64,000 nt of DNA, taken from positions 1 to 64,000 of the forward strand of contig JAXGYV010000006.1 in NCBI GenBank assembly GCA_040772045.1, given 5' to 3'. The position numbers and the translations under genes are program-made. The DNA comes from JAXGYV01 sp040772045 (lineage in GTDB: Bacteria > Actinomycetota > Thermoleophilia > UBA2241). The stretch's first letter is position 1. Each line of letters opens with the position of its first letter. This document shows positions 23,583-31,475 of this stretch, piece by piece. The notes below the pieces were generated by a model. It did no database searches. It saw only the letters and a list, made by a program, of their open reading frames with translations, and was not told the origin of the DNA.

Positions 23583-25209
23583 CCCAGACCTCAATCTGCG
23601 GTTGCTGGCAGGTGCCAAGGCGACCAGCAACCCGGTACGCTGGGTGCACATCGCGGAGGTTCCCGACCCGACACAGTGGCTTAAGGGCGGCGAGCTGTTG
23701 TTGACCACGGGGTACGGTTTGACGGGCCCCAAAGAGCGCATCCTGAGTGGCCTGAAGCGCCTCATCGACCATAATCTGTCTGGCTTGGGCTTGGGTGTGG
23801 GCTTCAGTTTCGACGAAGTGCCCGCGGAGATGATCGAGATGGCGGAGGAGCACAACTTCCCCCTGTTCGAGATCCCCTACAGCATCCCGTTCATCGCCAT
23901 CACTGAGGCTGTCTCGTCGAAGATCGTCAATGAGCAGTACTCGCTGCTCCAGCGCAGCTTGGCGGTGCACGAGAAGCTCACCAAGATCGTACTTGAGGAA
24001 AAGGGGCTCGACGCTATCCTGTCGACGCTCTCGGCGCTCGTTGGCTGCGCGGCTGTGCTGTTCGATTTCCACGGTCTGGTGCTCTGTGAGACCTCGTACC
24101 GGCGGAAGCTGCCCAGCGGTCTGATTACCGATCTCTGGAGGCAGATATCCGACCGGCGGGCGAGCAGGCAGGATTTCTCCGTGGGGCTCGACGGCTTCGG
24201 CGGTGGCGTGCAGGTATACCCGGTAGTCGCCTCTCACCGCATCGGGGCTTTCCTCGCTGTCGTCAAAGACAGTGGCGATTTCTCGGACTACGACCGCATC
24301 ATCCTGCACCACGTGGTCACTGTTACGGCGCTCGAGCTGGTGAAAAAGAAGGCGGTGGCGGAGACCGAGAAGCGCCTGGCGGGCGATTTCTTCGACGAGC
24401 TCATCGCCAGCGATCTCTACGAAGAGGAGATCGCTCGCCGACTCGCCTTCTTCGGGCTCGATCCCGAGGCCGAGCACCTCATCATGCTGGTCGACATCGA
24501 CGGCCTCAAGGCGTTTCGCGAGGGCGAGCGCGAGGAAGCGATCGTGCTCGACATCAAGGAACGTCTGCATTGGGCGGTCGACGAGTTCCTCGCCAAACGA
24601 TCGTGTGCTTTCATCTCCGCTTCTCGCAGCGACGCGATCGTGGTGTTGGCGCAACTCGGACTGGGGATCTCGGCTGGCATCATGCCGCTCGCGCAAGAGC
24701 TGCATGCCACGGTCGCCGAGATGCTTCCGGAGATCGGCGTATCCATCGGCCTCGGCAGGCCGCACAAACTGCTCGTCGATCTGCGGCAGAGCTACTACGA
24801 GGCGCACTACGCGATCAAGATCCGCAAGCTCAAAGGAGATTCTCGGGTCATCGCGAGCTTCGACGACCTTGGGTCGTACGGCCTGCTCCTCGGGCTGCAG
24901 GACACGCTGTCGCTCGAGGTCTTCTACGACAGCGTCCTCGGTGCACTGCGGGAGTACGACGAGGAGAGTTCCAGCGACTTGGTGAAGAGCCTCGCCTACT
25001 TCCTCGAGGCCAACGGCCACTGGGGAGACGCTGCCGAGCGTCTCTACGTCCATCGGCACACGCTTCGCTATCGAATGAAGCGTGTGGAAGAGATCACAGG
25101 GCGGAGTCTGGACTCGGCGCAAGACCGCATGGAGTTCTGGCTCGCGCTCAAGGCGCGGGAACTCATCGACCAGGCGGCGAAGAAGCCGAAGATGCTGCGC
25201 GATACCTGA
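23554..25209 (+). CDS. PucR family transcriptional regulator
   Basis: A 551-aa regulator. Residues about 1-125 are the PucR N-terminal domain (MITVQDILDIPDLNLRLLAG, ELLLTTGYGL), the middle is a GGDEF-like, degenerate CdaR-type domain, and the C-terminus is the PucR helix-turn-helix (YFLEANGHWGDAAERLYVHR, then HTLRYRMKRVEEITG). PucR proteins regulate purine, amino acid, amide and urea catabolism in Gram-positive bacteria. It sits upstream of DUF3870 and the biotin-dependent amide-type gene unit and is its most likely regulator. Confidence 0.93.
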   Translation: MITVQDILDIPDLNLRLLAGAKATSNPVRWVHIAEVPDPTQWLKGGELLLTTGYGLTGPKERILSGLKRLIDHNLSGLGLGVGFSFDEVPAEMIEMAEEHNFPLFEIPYSIPFIAITEAVSSKIVNEQYSLLQRSLAVHEKLTKIVLEEKGLDAILSTLSALVGCAAVLFDFHGLVLCETSYRRKLPSGLITDLWRQISDRRASRQDFSVGLDGFGGGVQVYPVVASHRIGAFLAVVKDSGDFSDYDRIILHHVVTVTALELVKKKAVAETEKRLAGDFFDELIASDLYEEEIARRLAFFGLDPEAEHLIMLVDIDGLKAFREGEREEAIVLDIKERLHWAVDEFLAKRSCAFISASRSDAIVVLAQLGLGISAGIMPLAQELHATVAEMLPEIGVSIGLGRPHKLLVDLRQSYYEAHYAIKIRKLKGDSRVIASFDDLGSYGLLLGLQDTLSLEVFYDSVLGALREYDEESSSDLVKSLAYFLEANGHWGDAAERLYVHRHTLRYRMKRVEEITGRSLDSAQDRMEFWLALKARELIDQAAKKPKMLRDT

Positions 25210-25353
25210 GGCGGTCTTCAGGGCACGATCAGGAGGGGATGCCTCAGGATTCGGCATCGCTTTTGGCCGAACAACTCGCGTGATTCCTCACTGGCGGTGC
25301 GGGGTATGCGAACCCCCGGCAGCAACCCAGCGATTCCCGAAAGGATGTGACTG

Positions 25354-25701
25354 TTGAGTACCGCGCTCTTCGTTGGCCATGCACGACCTCCGGCGAACAC
25401 GGTGACGGGGCAGCTCTACAGGGTTCTGAGCGTTGTGCTTGAAGTCGATCTGGTGACGGGTACCATCGTCGCCGCCGATGTGAGCGTCTCCTCGCCGGTC
25501 GTGCGCGATTTCCTCGTGCGTTTACTGGTGGGCAAGAGCCTCATGGGCGAACTCGGGACGATCACCCGAGACGTGGAACGCACGTACCACTCCGCCACGC
25601 AGAAGGCGGTGGTGCAAGCTCTCAACGACGCGGGCAACAAGTTCATGTCGTATTTCCTGAAGCAGGCCTCGTCATCCTTCGGCGACCTCTCACGATACTA
25701 A
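25354..25701 (+). CDS. DUF3870 family protein
   Basis: A 115-aa protein starting at TTG 25354 (STALFVGHARPPANTVTGQL), with an AAAGG site about 12 nt upstream. The central pattern VLEVDLVTGTIVAADVSV followed by VRDFLVRLLVGKSL matches DUF3870, a small family of unknown function found near catabolic genes and their regulators. It lies between pucR and the long leader of the carboxylase unit. Confidence 0.78.
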   Translation: MSTALFVGHARPPANTVTGQLYRVLSVVLEVDLVTGTIVAADVSVSSPVVRDFLVRLLVGKSLMGELGTITRDVERTYHSATQKAVVQALNDAGNKFMSYFLKQASSSFGDLSRY

Positions 25702-26211
25702 CCCTGTTGCGGAATCCCATGGTATAGTGCATTGGCCTTCTGTCGCCGCGGCTGTGGCGACAGCGGCGTGTTCAGGCCTTCGCTGGCACAACGGCTGGGG
25801 TGTTCCCCACTGCTTCGCGCGGTGACCGTCCCCCGCCCGGCCGACGCAGCTGAACCGGACTCTTCGCACCTGCTCGATGTGGAGCGCGGAGGATCAGGTC
25901 GCATGTTGCTCGGTTGTTCGATCAGCTTTTGGCCTCGCCATCACCGAAGCAAGCCCCTGCGCCAGGGCAGGGGTTGCGGCCCTCTCTGCCCTCTGTCTCC
26001 TCTCTCCTGCCTCGAACGCGTTTGCGGTGTTGTATCCGGCGTTCCACTGCGTGTTCCCCGTGGCGTTCGGTTCGCATCCGCGGTGTTCCCCATCCCTTTC
26101 TCCCGGTCCTTTGTGTGCGCTCGTCGAAAGGGGGTGATGCTCAGCGCGCCACGAGTGGCGCCGTCGAGGGCGCCGTATGGCCATCCAGATCGTTACCCAG
26201 GAGGAGGCTGA
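25702..26211 (+). other. 510-nt leader of the carboxylase unit, with hairpins and repeats
   Basis: No convincing gene lies here. TATAGT at 25723-25728 could be a -10 element. A 7-bp hairpin TGTCGCC/GGCGACA is at 25741-25762. A strong stem (CCCCTGC/GCAGGGG with flanking GCAA/TTGC) spans 25949-25977 and is followed by about 35 nt of mostly C and T. The 9-mer GTGTTCCCC occurs three times (25800, 26051, 26083). The gene proper has GGAGG just before ATG 26212. The layout suggests an attenuation or other RNA-based control region; it does not match the ykkC guanidine riboswitch that I know. Confidence 0.4.
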
Positions 26212-27204
26212 ATGCCCATGGCTGGCAAGTACGATCCGGTGATCGAGAAGATCCCGGCGCAGGACTCACGGCCGGAGGTTGTCATCAGGCAGGCCGGTGA
26301 CGGGTTCATCCAGATGGAGTACTTCGCTACTCCGCGCTTCGATATGGTGGACTCGTTCCGCATCCAGACCATCGACAAGATCGTCAAAGAGAACGCGCCC
26401 AAGGGGCTTATCGAAACCGTGCCCTCGCTGCGGGCGAACCTATTCCACTTCGATCCGGAGGTCTGCGACCGCCGTGCGCTCATCAAGGTGATCGAGGAGG
26501 CAGAGGCCAGCCTCGAGCACGTTGAGGACATCGAGTTCGATTCGCGGATCATCCGTCTACCCATTGCCTTCGAGGACAGCGAGACGAAGAAGGCAGTCGC
26601 GAAGTACGAGAAAGAAGTGCGGCCCGGCGCGCCCAATGTCATCAACGGCTACAACATCGAGTACATGGCCCTGGTCAACGGCTGTTCGGTGCAGACCGTC
26701 AAAGACGCGGTGACCAAGACCGATTGGTTCGACAGCGGGAACGGCTTCTGGCCGGGTGGCGGCTTCTTCTGGCCCCTCGATCCGCGCTACGCACTCGTCG
26801 TGCCCAAGTACAATCCGCCGCGTACGTGGACCCCGGAGGGAACGGTCGGCATCGGCGGTCCCTGCCTCTTCGTCTATACGACGCCCACCGGCGGCGGCTA
26901 CCAGCTTTTCGGCCGCAGCATCCCGGTCTTCCAGTTCGCTCAGAAGCACCCGATGTTCAAGGACGGCCCCACGCTGTTCCGCGCCGGCGACCGCCTGAAG
27001 TTCCACGAGGTTTCAGAGGAAGAGGTGGTGGAGGTCTACAGCCACGTTCACGGGCCGCAGTACGACTACGAGTACGACATCACCGAGGACGTCTTCAAGG
27101 TCAAGGACTACCTCGACTTCCGCAACCAGCCTGAGGTGCAGGAGGGTGCCCGCAAGTTCCAGGAGGCACAGGCCGAGGCCGTCAAGACCGCTCCAAAGCT
27201 GTGA
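26212..27204 (+). CDS. Carboxyltransferase subunit, urea-carboxylase / PxpB (KipI) AHS1 type
   Basis: A 330-aa protein of the AHS1/KipI carboxyltransferase family. In PxpB and in the CT domain of urea carboxylase this fold forms half of the site that moves carboxyl groups from biotin. The core region near residues 185-250 (VVPKYNPPRTWTPEGTVGIG, then TPTGGGYQLFGRSIPVFQ) is closer to urea carboxylase (PPRTWTPE-VGIGG) than to B. subtilis KipI, and there is a C-terminal extension of about 60 aa. A GGAGG site precedes ATG 26212. It is the first of six genes in one direction. The substrate is unknown. Confidence 0.85.
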   Translation: MPMAGKYDPVIEKIPAQDSRPEVVIRQAGDGFIQMEYFATPRFDMVDSFRIQTIDKIVKENAPKGLIETVPSLRANLFHFDPEVCDRRALIKVIEEAEASLEHVEDIEFDSRIIRLPIAFEDSETKKAVAKYEKEVRPGAPNVINGYNIEYMALVNGCSVQTVKDAVTKTDWFDSGNGFWPGGGFFWPLDPRYALVVPKYNPPRTWTPEGTVGIGGPCLFVYTTPTGGGYQLFGRSIPVFQFAQKHPMFKDGPTLFRAGDRLKFHEVSEEEVVEVYSHVHGPQYDYEYDITEDVFKVKDYLDFRNQPEVQEGARKFQEAQAEAVKTAPKL

Positions 27205-27234
27205 CCGTCAACCTGATGATTGGAGGATGAAGCG

Positions 27235-28221
27235 ATGCTGAAAGTCATCAAGGGAGGCATCGAGAGCGTTGTGGAGGACTGGCCAGGTCGCGTGGGCTAC
27301 CTGGATAACGGTATGGCTTCCTCGGGGGCGTTCGACCCGGTTGCGCTCGGTCTCGGCAACGTGTGCGTCGGAAATCCCTCGGGCGAGGCCGGCATTGAGA
27401 TCGCCGGCGGGTACTTCGAGGCAAGCTTCGAGGACGACGCCGTGATCGCCGTCACCGGCAGCGACATGAAAGCGACGGTCAACGACCAGCCGATCCCGAT
27501 GTACGAGGCGGTGAAAGTCAACAAGGGCGACGTGATCAAGTTCTCGCACTTTGGCGAGTTCGGCTTCCGCGGCTACCTAACCGTCGCCGGCGGCATCGAC
27601 GTGCCCGTCTATCTGGGGAGCAAGTCGACCTGCATCTTCGGCAGCTACGGCGGGTTCGAGGGCCGCAAGCTGCAGCCGGGCGACGAAGTGAAGATCGGCA
27701 CACCATCCGCAAGCCTGGACGCCCTCGCCGGCCGCAAGATCAGGGGCGACAAGCGGCCGCGGATGGAGCGCGACTGGCAGCTGCGGTCCATCGTGGGCCC
27801 TCAGGCCTACCCCGATTACGTGACCGAGCAGGGTATGGACAGTCTCTTTGGCAAGCCCTACAAGGTGTCGCTGACCTCTAACCGCTCCGCCTACCGCGTC
27901 GCCGAGATCGACCCGGAGACCTTCTTCGCCCGACCGGACGGCGGCGTCGGCGGCAGCCACCCGTCCAACATCCTCGACAACGCCTACGCGATTCGCGGGA
28001 CGATGAACGTGTGCGGCAACACGCCGATCCTGCTGATCGCCGACGGCCCCACCCTGGGCGGCTACATGAACCCCCTCCAGGTTATCCAGGCCGACCTGTG
28101 GAAGATCGGCCAGGGCACGCCGGGACGCGACAACTTCGTCTTCGTCCAGAGCACGCCCGAGGAGGCCATCGAGGCACGCAGGTCGATGCGTGAGTGGCTG
28201 AGCGAGGCGTCTCTCGCCTGA
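27235..28221 (+). CDS. Carboxyltransferase subunit, urea-carboxylase / PxpC (KipA) AHS2 type
   Basis: The partner half (AHS2/KipA) of the carboxyltransferase, 328 aa from ATG 27235 with GGAGG 8 nt upstream; five earlier codons are possible. It starts MLKVIKGGIESVVEDWPGRV, with GYLDNGMASSGAFDPVALGL matching the AHS2 entry motif, and later TVAGGIDVPVYLGSKST and LQPGDEV. It ends about 40 nt before the LamB/YcsF gene. Together with the AHS1 subunit it should form the acceptor site for an amide, urea or lactam. Confidence 0.87.
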   Translation: MLKVIKGGIESVVEDWPGRVGYLDNGMASSGAFDPVALGLGNVCVGNPSGEAGIEIAGGYFEASFEDDAVIAVTGSDMKATVNDQPIPMYEAVKVNKGDVIKFSHFGEFGFRGYLTVAGGIDVPVYLGSKSTCIFGSYGGFEGRKLQPGDEVKIGTPSASLDALAGRKIRGDKRPRMERDWQLRSIVGPQAYPDYVTEQGMDSLFGKPYKVSLTSNRSAYRVAEIDPETFFARPDGGVGGSHPSNILDNAYAIRGTMNVCGNTPILLIADGPTLGGYMNPLQVIQADLWKIGQGTPGRDNFVFVQSTPEEAIEARRSMREWLSEASLA

Positions 28222-28259
28222 GCACCGGTCTGTTCACGCGTCTGAGAGGTGAAGAACGT

Positions 28260-29009
28260 ATGGACATCAACGTCGACATGGGAGAGAGCTTCGGTCGCTA
28301 CACCCTCGGCAACGATGAGGGCATCATGCAGGCGGGAGCCACCTCCGCGAACATCGCCACCTGCTTCCACGCCGGCGACCCCACGGTACTGGTGCGTACG
28401 GTGAAGTGGGCCAAACAGTACGGCGTGGCGGTTGGGGCGCATACGGGCCTGCCAGACAAGCAGGGTTTCGGTCGTCGGCGCATGGACATTACGGCCGATG
28501 AGCTGGTCGCCGACACGCTCTACCAGATCGGCGCCATCGCTGCCGTGTGCAAGGTTGTCGGCGTGCCTCTGCAGCACGTCAAGCCGCACGGCATCCTCTA
28601 CCGCATGGTCTCCGAGGACGAGAAGTACATCGACGCGTTCCTCGACGCCGTCGCCGCGTACGACGAGAACCTGTGGATCATGATCCCGCGCTCCACCCCG
28701 ATCTACGACAGGGGCGTTGCCAAGGGTCTAAAGATGGCCGGCGAGGCGCTCATCGACCTTGGTTACGACGATGAGGGCAACTGGGTGATCGAGCGGGTCA
28801 AGGTGGAGCGTTCGGCGCAGGACGTGGCCAACAGGGCTGTGGGGGTCGCAAAGGAAGGCAAGATCGACACAGTGAGCGGCAAGCTCATCGACATCGAGGC
28901 GGTCACCGTGTGCTGCCACGGCGATGCTCCGAACGCGGTGGATGAAGTGAGGGCTGTGGCCCAGGCGCTCAAGGCGGCAGGGGTGCCCGTGGCGTCGCTG
29001 GGCGCCTAG
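28260..29009 (+). CDS. LamB/YcsF family protein (PxpA-like amide/lactam hydrolase component)
   Basis: A 249-aa PxpA homologue starting MDINVDMGESFGRYTLGNDE; conserved family segments include ANIATCFHAGDP, VGAHTGLPDKQGFGRR, HVKPHGILYRMV and TVCCHGDAPNA. In 5-oxoprolinase PxpABC this subunit works with the BC carboxyltransferase-like pair in ATP-dependent opening of the lactam. Some usual YcsF residues are altered (for example THTGLPD in place of the more common H-PGYPD), which suggests a different substrate. An AGAGGTGA site precedes the ATG. Confidence 0.87.
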   Translation: MDINVDMGESFGRYTLGNDEGIMQAGATSANIATCFHAGDPTVLVRTVKWAKQYGVAVGAHTGLPDKQGFGRRRMDITADELVADTLYQIGAIAAVCKVVGVPLQHVKPHGILYRMVSEDEKYIDAFLDAVAAYDENLWIMIPRSTPIYDRGVAKGLKMAGEALIDLGYDDEGNWVIERVKVERSAQDVANRAVGVAKEGKIDTVSGKLIDIEAVTVCCHGDAPNAVDEVRAVAQALKAAGVPVASLGA

Positions 29010-29064
29010 GGAGAGTTGGCGACCTTCATGAAAGCGTGAAAGCAACGGAAGAAGGAGTAAGCAG

Positions 29065-29286
29065 GTGGATGCAACTATCACTGCCCATATGCCGGGTCTG
29101 GTAGCTCGGGTTGTGGTCGACGAGGGCGATCAGGTGGTCAGGGGCCAGGAGGTCGCTGTCATCAACTGCATGAAAGCTGAGCTCTCCGTCGAGTCGAACG
29201 TTGACGGGAAAGTCAAGGAGATCCTCGTCAAGGAGTGGGACGAGATGGAGGTCGGTTCACCGATGTTGGTGGTTGAGAGCGCGTGA
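29065..29286 (+). CDS. Stand-alone biotinyl/lipoyl carrier domain protein
   Basis: A 73-aa domain-only biotin carboxyl carrier. The biotinylation hairpin reads VINCMKAELSVES, with Lys37 as the expected attachment site; the usual A-M-K-M is C-M-K-A here. Glycines of the hammerhead fold (MPGLVARVVVDEGDQVVRGQ) are present. GTG 29065 has GAAGGAG 8 nt upstream. It lies 18 nt before the biotin carboxylase gene, so it is the carrier of this unit. The absence of the long N-terminal part of AccB argues against a fatty-acid role. Confidence 0.9.
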   Translation: MDATITAHMPGLVARVVVDEGDQVVRGQEVAVINCMKAELSVESNVDGKVKEILVKEWDEMEVGSPMLVVESA

Positions 29287-29304
29287 CGGGAGGCGGGCCG
29301 CTGT

Positions 29305-30696
29305 ATGATTAATAAGGTCCTCATTGCCAATAGAGGCGAGATCGTCCGTCGTGTTCTGCGCGCCTGCGGAGACCTCGGGCTGCGGACTGTCGCCGTGTAT
29401 TCCGATGCCGACGCTGGTGCGTCGTACACGCGTCAGGCTGAAGAGGCGCTGCGCCTCGGGGAAGCGAATCCCGTGAAGAGCTACCTCAACCTCGAGGCGC
29501 TCGTCGGCGCTATTCAGCAGTCAAAGGCTGACGCTGTTCATCCTGGCTACGGCTTTCTCTCCGAGAACGCCGCTTTCGCGGAGGCGGTCGAGGGTGCTGG
29601 CGCGGTGTGGGTTGGTCCTCCCGCCTCCGTTCTGCGGGCTATCGAATCCAAATGCTTCTGTCGGGATATTGCCACTAAGGTGGGAGTGCCTGTAGTTCCT
29701 GGGTCGACCGAGGTTCTGGCGACGGTGGACGATGTGCTCGACGTCGCGCAGCGGCTGAACTACCCAATCCTGCTGAAACTGGATCGGGGTGGTGGCGGCA
29801 AGGGGATCGAGAAGGTCGAGCGGCCGGAGCAGGTGGAGGAGGTGTTCCAGCGGGTCCAGCGCATCGGCACCATGGCCTTCGGAAACCCCGACGTGTACGT
29901 CGAAGAGGCCATCGGAGAACCGCGTCACATTGAGGTGCAGTTCCTCGCCGATCATCACGGCAATGTGGTCTGCTTGGGCGAGCGCGAATGCTCCATCCAG
30001 CGGCGACATCAGAAGATCATCGAGGAGTCACCCTCGCCGGTGGTCTCTGCGCAGCAGCGCCAACAACTCACCGACTACGCCACCAAGCTCGCGAGGGGCA
30101 TGGGGTATGTCGGTGCCGGCACCATGGAGTTCCTCCGTTCTGGGAGTGGCAACTTCTACTTCATGGAAGTCAACGCCCGACTCCAGGTCGAGCACCCGGT
30201 GTCTGAGTATGTGACCGGGCACGACATCGTGCAGTGGCAGCTGCGCATCGCTGGTGGAGATCGCCTGAGCTTCTCGCAGGCGGACGTGCAGCTCGAGGGG
30301 CATTCTATTGAGGCCCGCTGCTACGCGGAGGAGCCGGGGACCTTCCGCCCCTCTCCGGGCACGATTCGCGGGATTCGCTTCCCAACCACGGGGCGTCACC
30401 TGCGGGTTGATCACGCTCTGGAGGTCGGGGCGGTTGTCCCCCCGTATTACGATCCACTGATCGCCAAGGTGATCTCATGGGATGCGACTCGAGAACGGGC
30501 GATCGAACGTCTGGCGGCGGGGTTGTCCCAGTTCTCCATTCTCGGTCTCGCCACGAGTGTGCCGGTGAACCTGCTGATTCTGAGCAGCCAGGCCTACCGC
30601 ACGGGCGATCTCCACACTGGATTTCTGGACGAGCTGTTCGCCGAGCACATCGACTGGTCTATGTACGAGCCTAAGATGTTCGTGGGGGAGTCGTAG
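29305..30696 (+). CDS. Biotin carboxylase (AccC-type) subunit
   Basis: A 463-aa ATP-grasp enzyme that carboxylates biotin with bicarbonate and ATP. It starts MINKVLIANRGEIVRRVLRA; the glycine loop is KLDRGGGGKGIEKVE, catalytic and metal residues lie in HIEVQFLADHHGNVV, RECSIQRRHQKIIEE and FMEVNARLQVEHPVSE, and the C-terminal domain is complete. The canonical glycine loop K(A)xAGGGGrG reads KLDRGGGGKG. It probably serves the adjacent carrier and AHS1/AHS2 subunits rather than acetyl-CoA carboxylase, because no AccA/D is nearby. Confidence 0.93.
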   Translation: MINKVLIANRGEIVRRVLRACGDLGLRTVAVYSDADAGASYTRQAEEALRLGEANPVKSYLNLEALVGAIQQSKADAVHPGYGFLSENAAFAEAVEGAGAVWVGPPASVLRAIESKCFCRDIATKVGVPVVPGSTEVLATVDDVLDVAQRLNYPILLKLDRGGGGKGIEKVERPEQVEEVFQRVQRIGTMAFGNPDVYVEEAIGEPRHIEVQFLADHHGNVVCLGERECSIQRRHQKIIEESPSPVVSAQQRQQLTDYATKLARGMGYVGAGTMEFLRSGSGNFYFMEVNARLQVEHPVSEYVTGHDIVQWQLRIAGGDRLSFSQADVQLEGHSIEARCYAEEPGTFRPSPGTIRGIRFPTTGRHLRVDHALEVGAVVPPYYDPLIAKVISWDATRERAIERLAAGLSQFSILGLATSVPVNLLILSSQAYRTGDLHTGFLDELFAEHIDWSMYEPKMFVGES

Positions 30697-30744
30697 CGGC
30701 CGAGTGCGAAAGGGCCAAGGCCGTTTTTCGATAGGGAGGAGACA

Positions 30745-31347
30745 ATGGCAGACGCAAGTGCGCCAAAGATCGCCGACGCCGGCCCGGTCGGCTGGGTCGG
30801 GTACTCGATCGCGGTCTGGATGGCGTGGGTCTACCTGTGTGGGTACGTCGACCCGAGCGCCGGCATCTTCATGGCCGGTATCTCGGTTGCCTGCCTCATC
30901 GCCTACATGTTCGCCGCCGTCACCGAGATCATCCTCGGTAATGTCGCGGGTGGCTGCACATGGGCGTACTTCGGCGCCTTCTTCGCCGGGGCGTCTATCT
31001 TCAACTACCTCGTCGGTTGGATGAACGGCAAGTACGCTTGGGAGGCCGACGGTCGCATCCAAGGGTGGATGTGGATCGTCCTCGGAGTGATCCTCATTCT
31101 CGAGACACCTATCTTCATGAAGTTCAGCAACGCCGCAGCGTGGATTTCCATCATCGGTGCTGACATCGGAATCGTGACGCTCTCGTTCGTCTTCTGGGGA
31201 TACGGTGGTACGGCCCTCATGGATATCAGCGGCTGGGCGTTCTTCGTCGCCGGCGTGGGCGGCATCCTCAACGCCGCCGATGGCATTCTCCAAGGCGCCG
31301 GCTGGAAGCTGCCGCTCGGGCCGCCGATACTCGGGTCGCGAAAGTAG
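30745..31347 (+). CDS. AmiS/UreI family amide/urea channel
   Basis: A 200-aa membrane protein with about six or seven helices. The first half (VGWVGYSIAVWMAWVYLCGY through AGGCTWAYFGAFFAGASIFN) and the end (ISGWAFFVAGVGGILNAADG) match the AmiS/UreI family of urea and short-chain amide channels. A GGAGGAG site precedes ATG 30745. It is the last gene of the biotin-dependent unit, 48 nt after the biotin carboxylase, and links that unit to uptake of urea, amides or a similar small neutral compound. Confidence 0.9.
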   Translation: MADASAPKIADAGPVGWVGYSIAVWMAWVYLCGYVDPSAGIFMAGISVACLIAYMFAAVTEIILGNVAGGCTWAYFGAFFAGASIFNYLVGWMNGKYAWEADGRIQGWMWIVLGVILILETPIFMKFSNAAAWISIIGADIGIVTLSFVFWGYGGTALMDISGWAFFVAGVGGILNAADGILQGAGWKLPLGPPILGSRK

Positions 31348-31389
31348 CCTGCGGGTCCTCCGCGCTCGAGTGTTGGGACGCGGGAAGAA

Positions 31390-31430
31390 GGGGGGGGGGG
31401 GGGGGGTGGGCCCCCCCCCCCCCCCCCCCG
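31390..31430. repeat. G-run/C-run junction between convergent genes
   Basis: Seventeen G (31390-31406), T, GGG, then nineteen C (31411-31429). It lies between the end of the AmiS gene and the end of the convergent CoA-transferase gene. It may be a natural G/C hairpin terminator or a sequencing artifact covering a hard-to-read hairpin. A second such junction is at 54347. Confidence 0.8.
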
Positions 31431-31475
31431 CCGGGAAGAGCAGTGCGCGGGCGTGTGCGGCGTCTCGCCGGCCGC

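Noticed and set aside
25702..26211. ykkC guanidine riboswitch or a small protein gene in the carboxylase leader
   Set aside because: The conserved ykkC elements are not present by eye, and the open frames there have no ribosome site or family.
26177..26241. Short upstream frame from ATG 26177 overlapping the first carboxyltransferase start
   Set aside because: No ribosome site and a protein of about 20 residues without similarity; a leader peptide cannot be excluded but is not supported.
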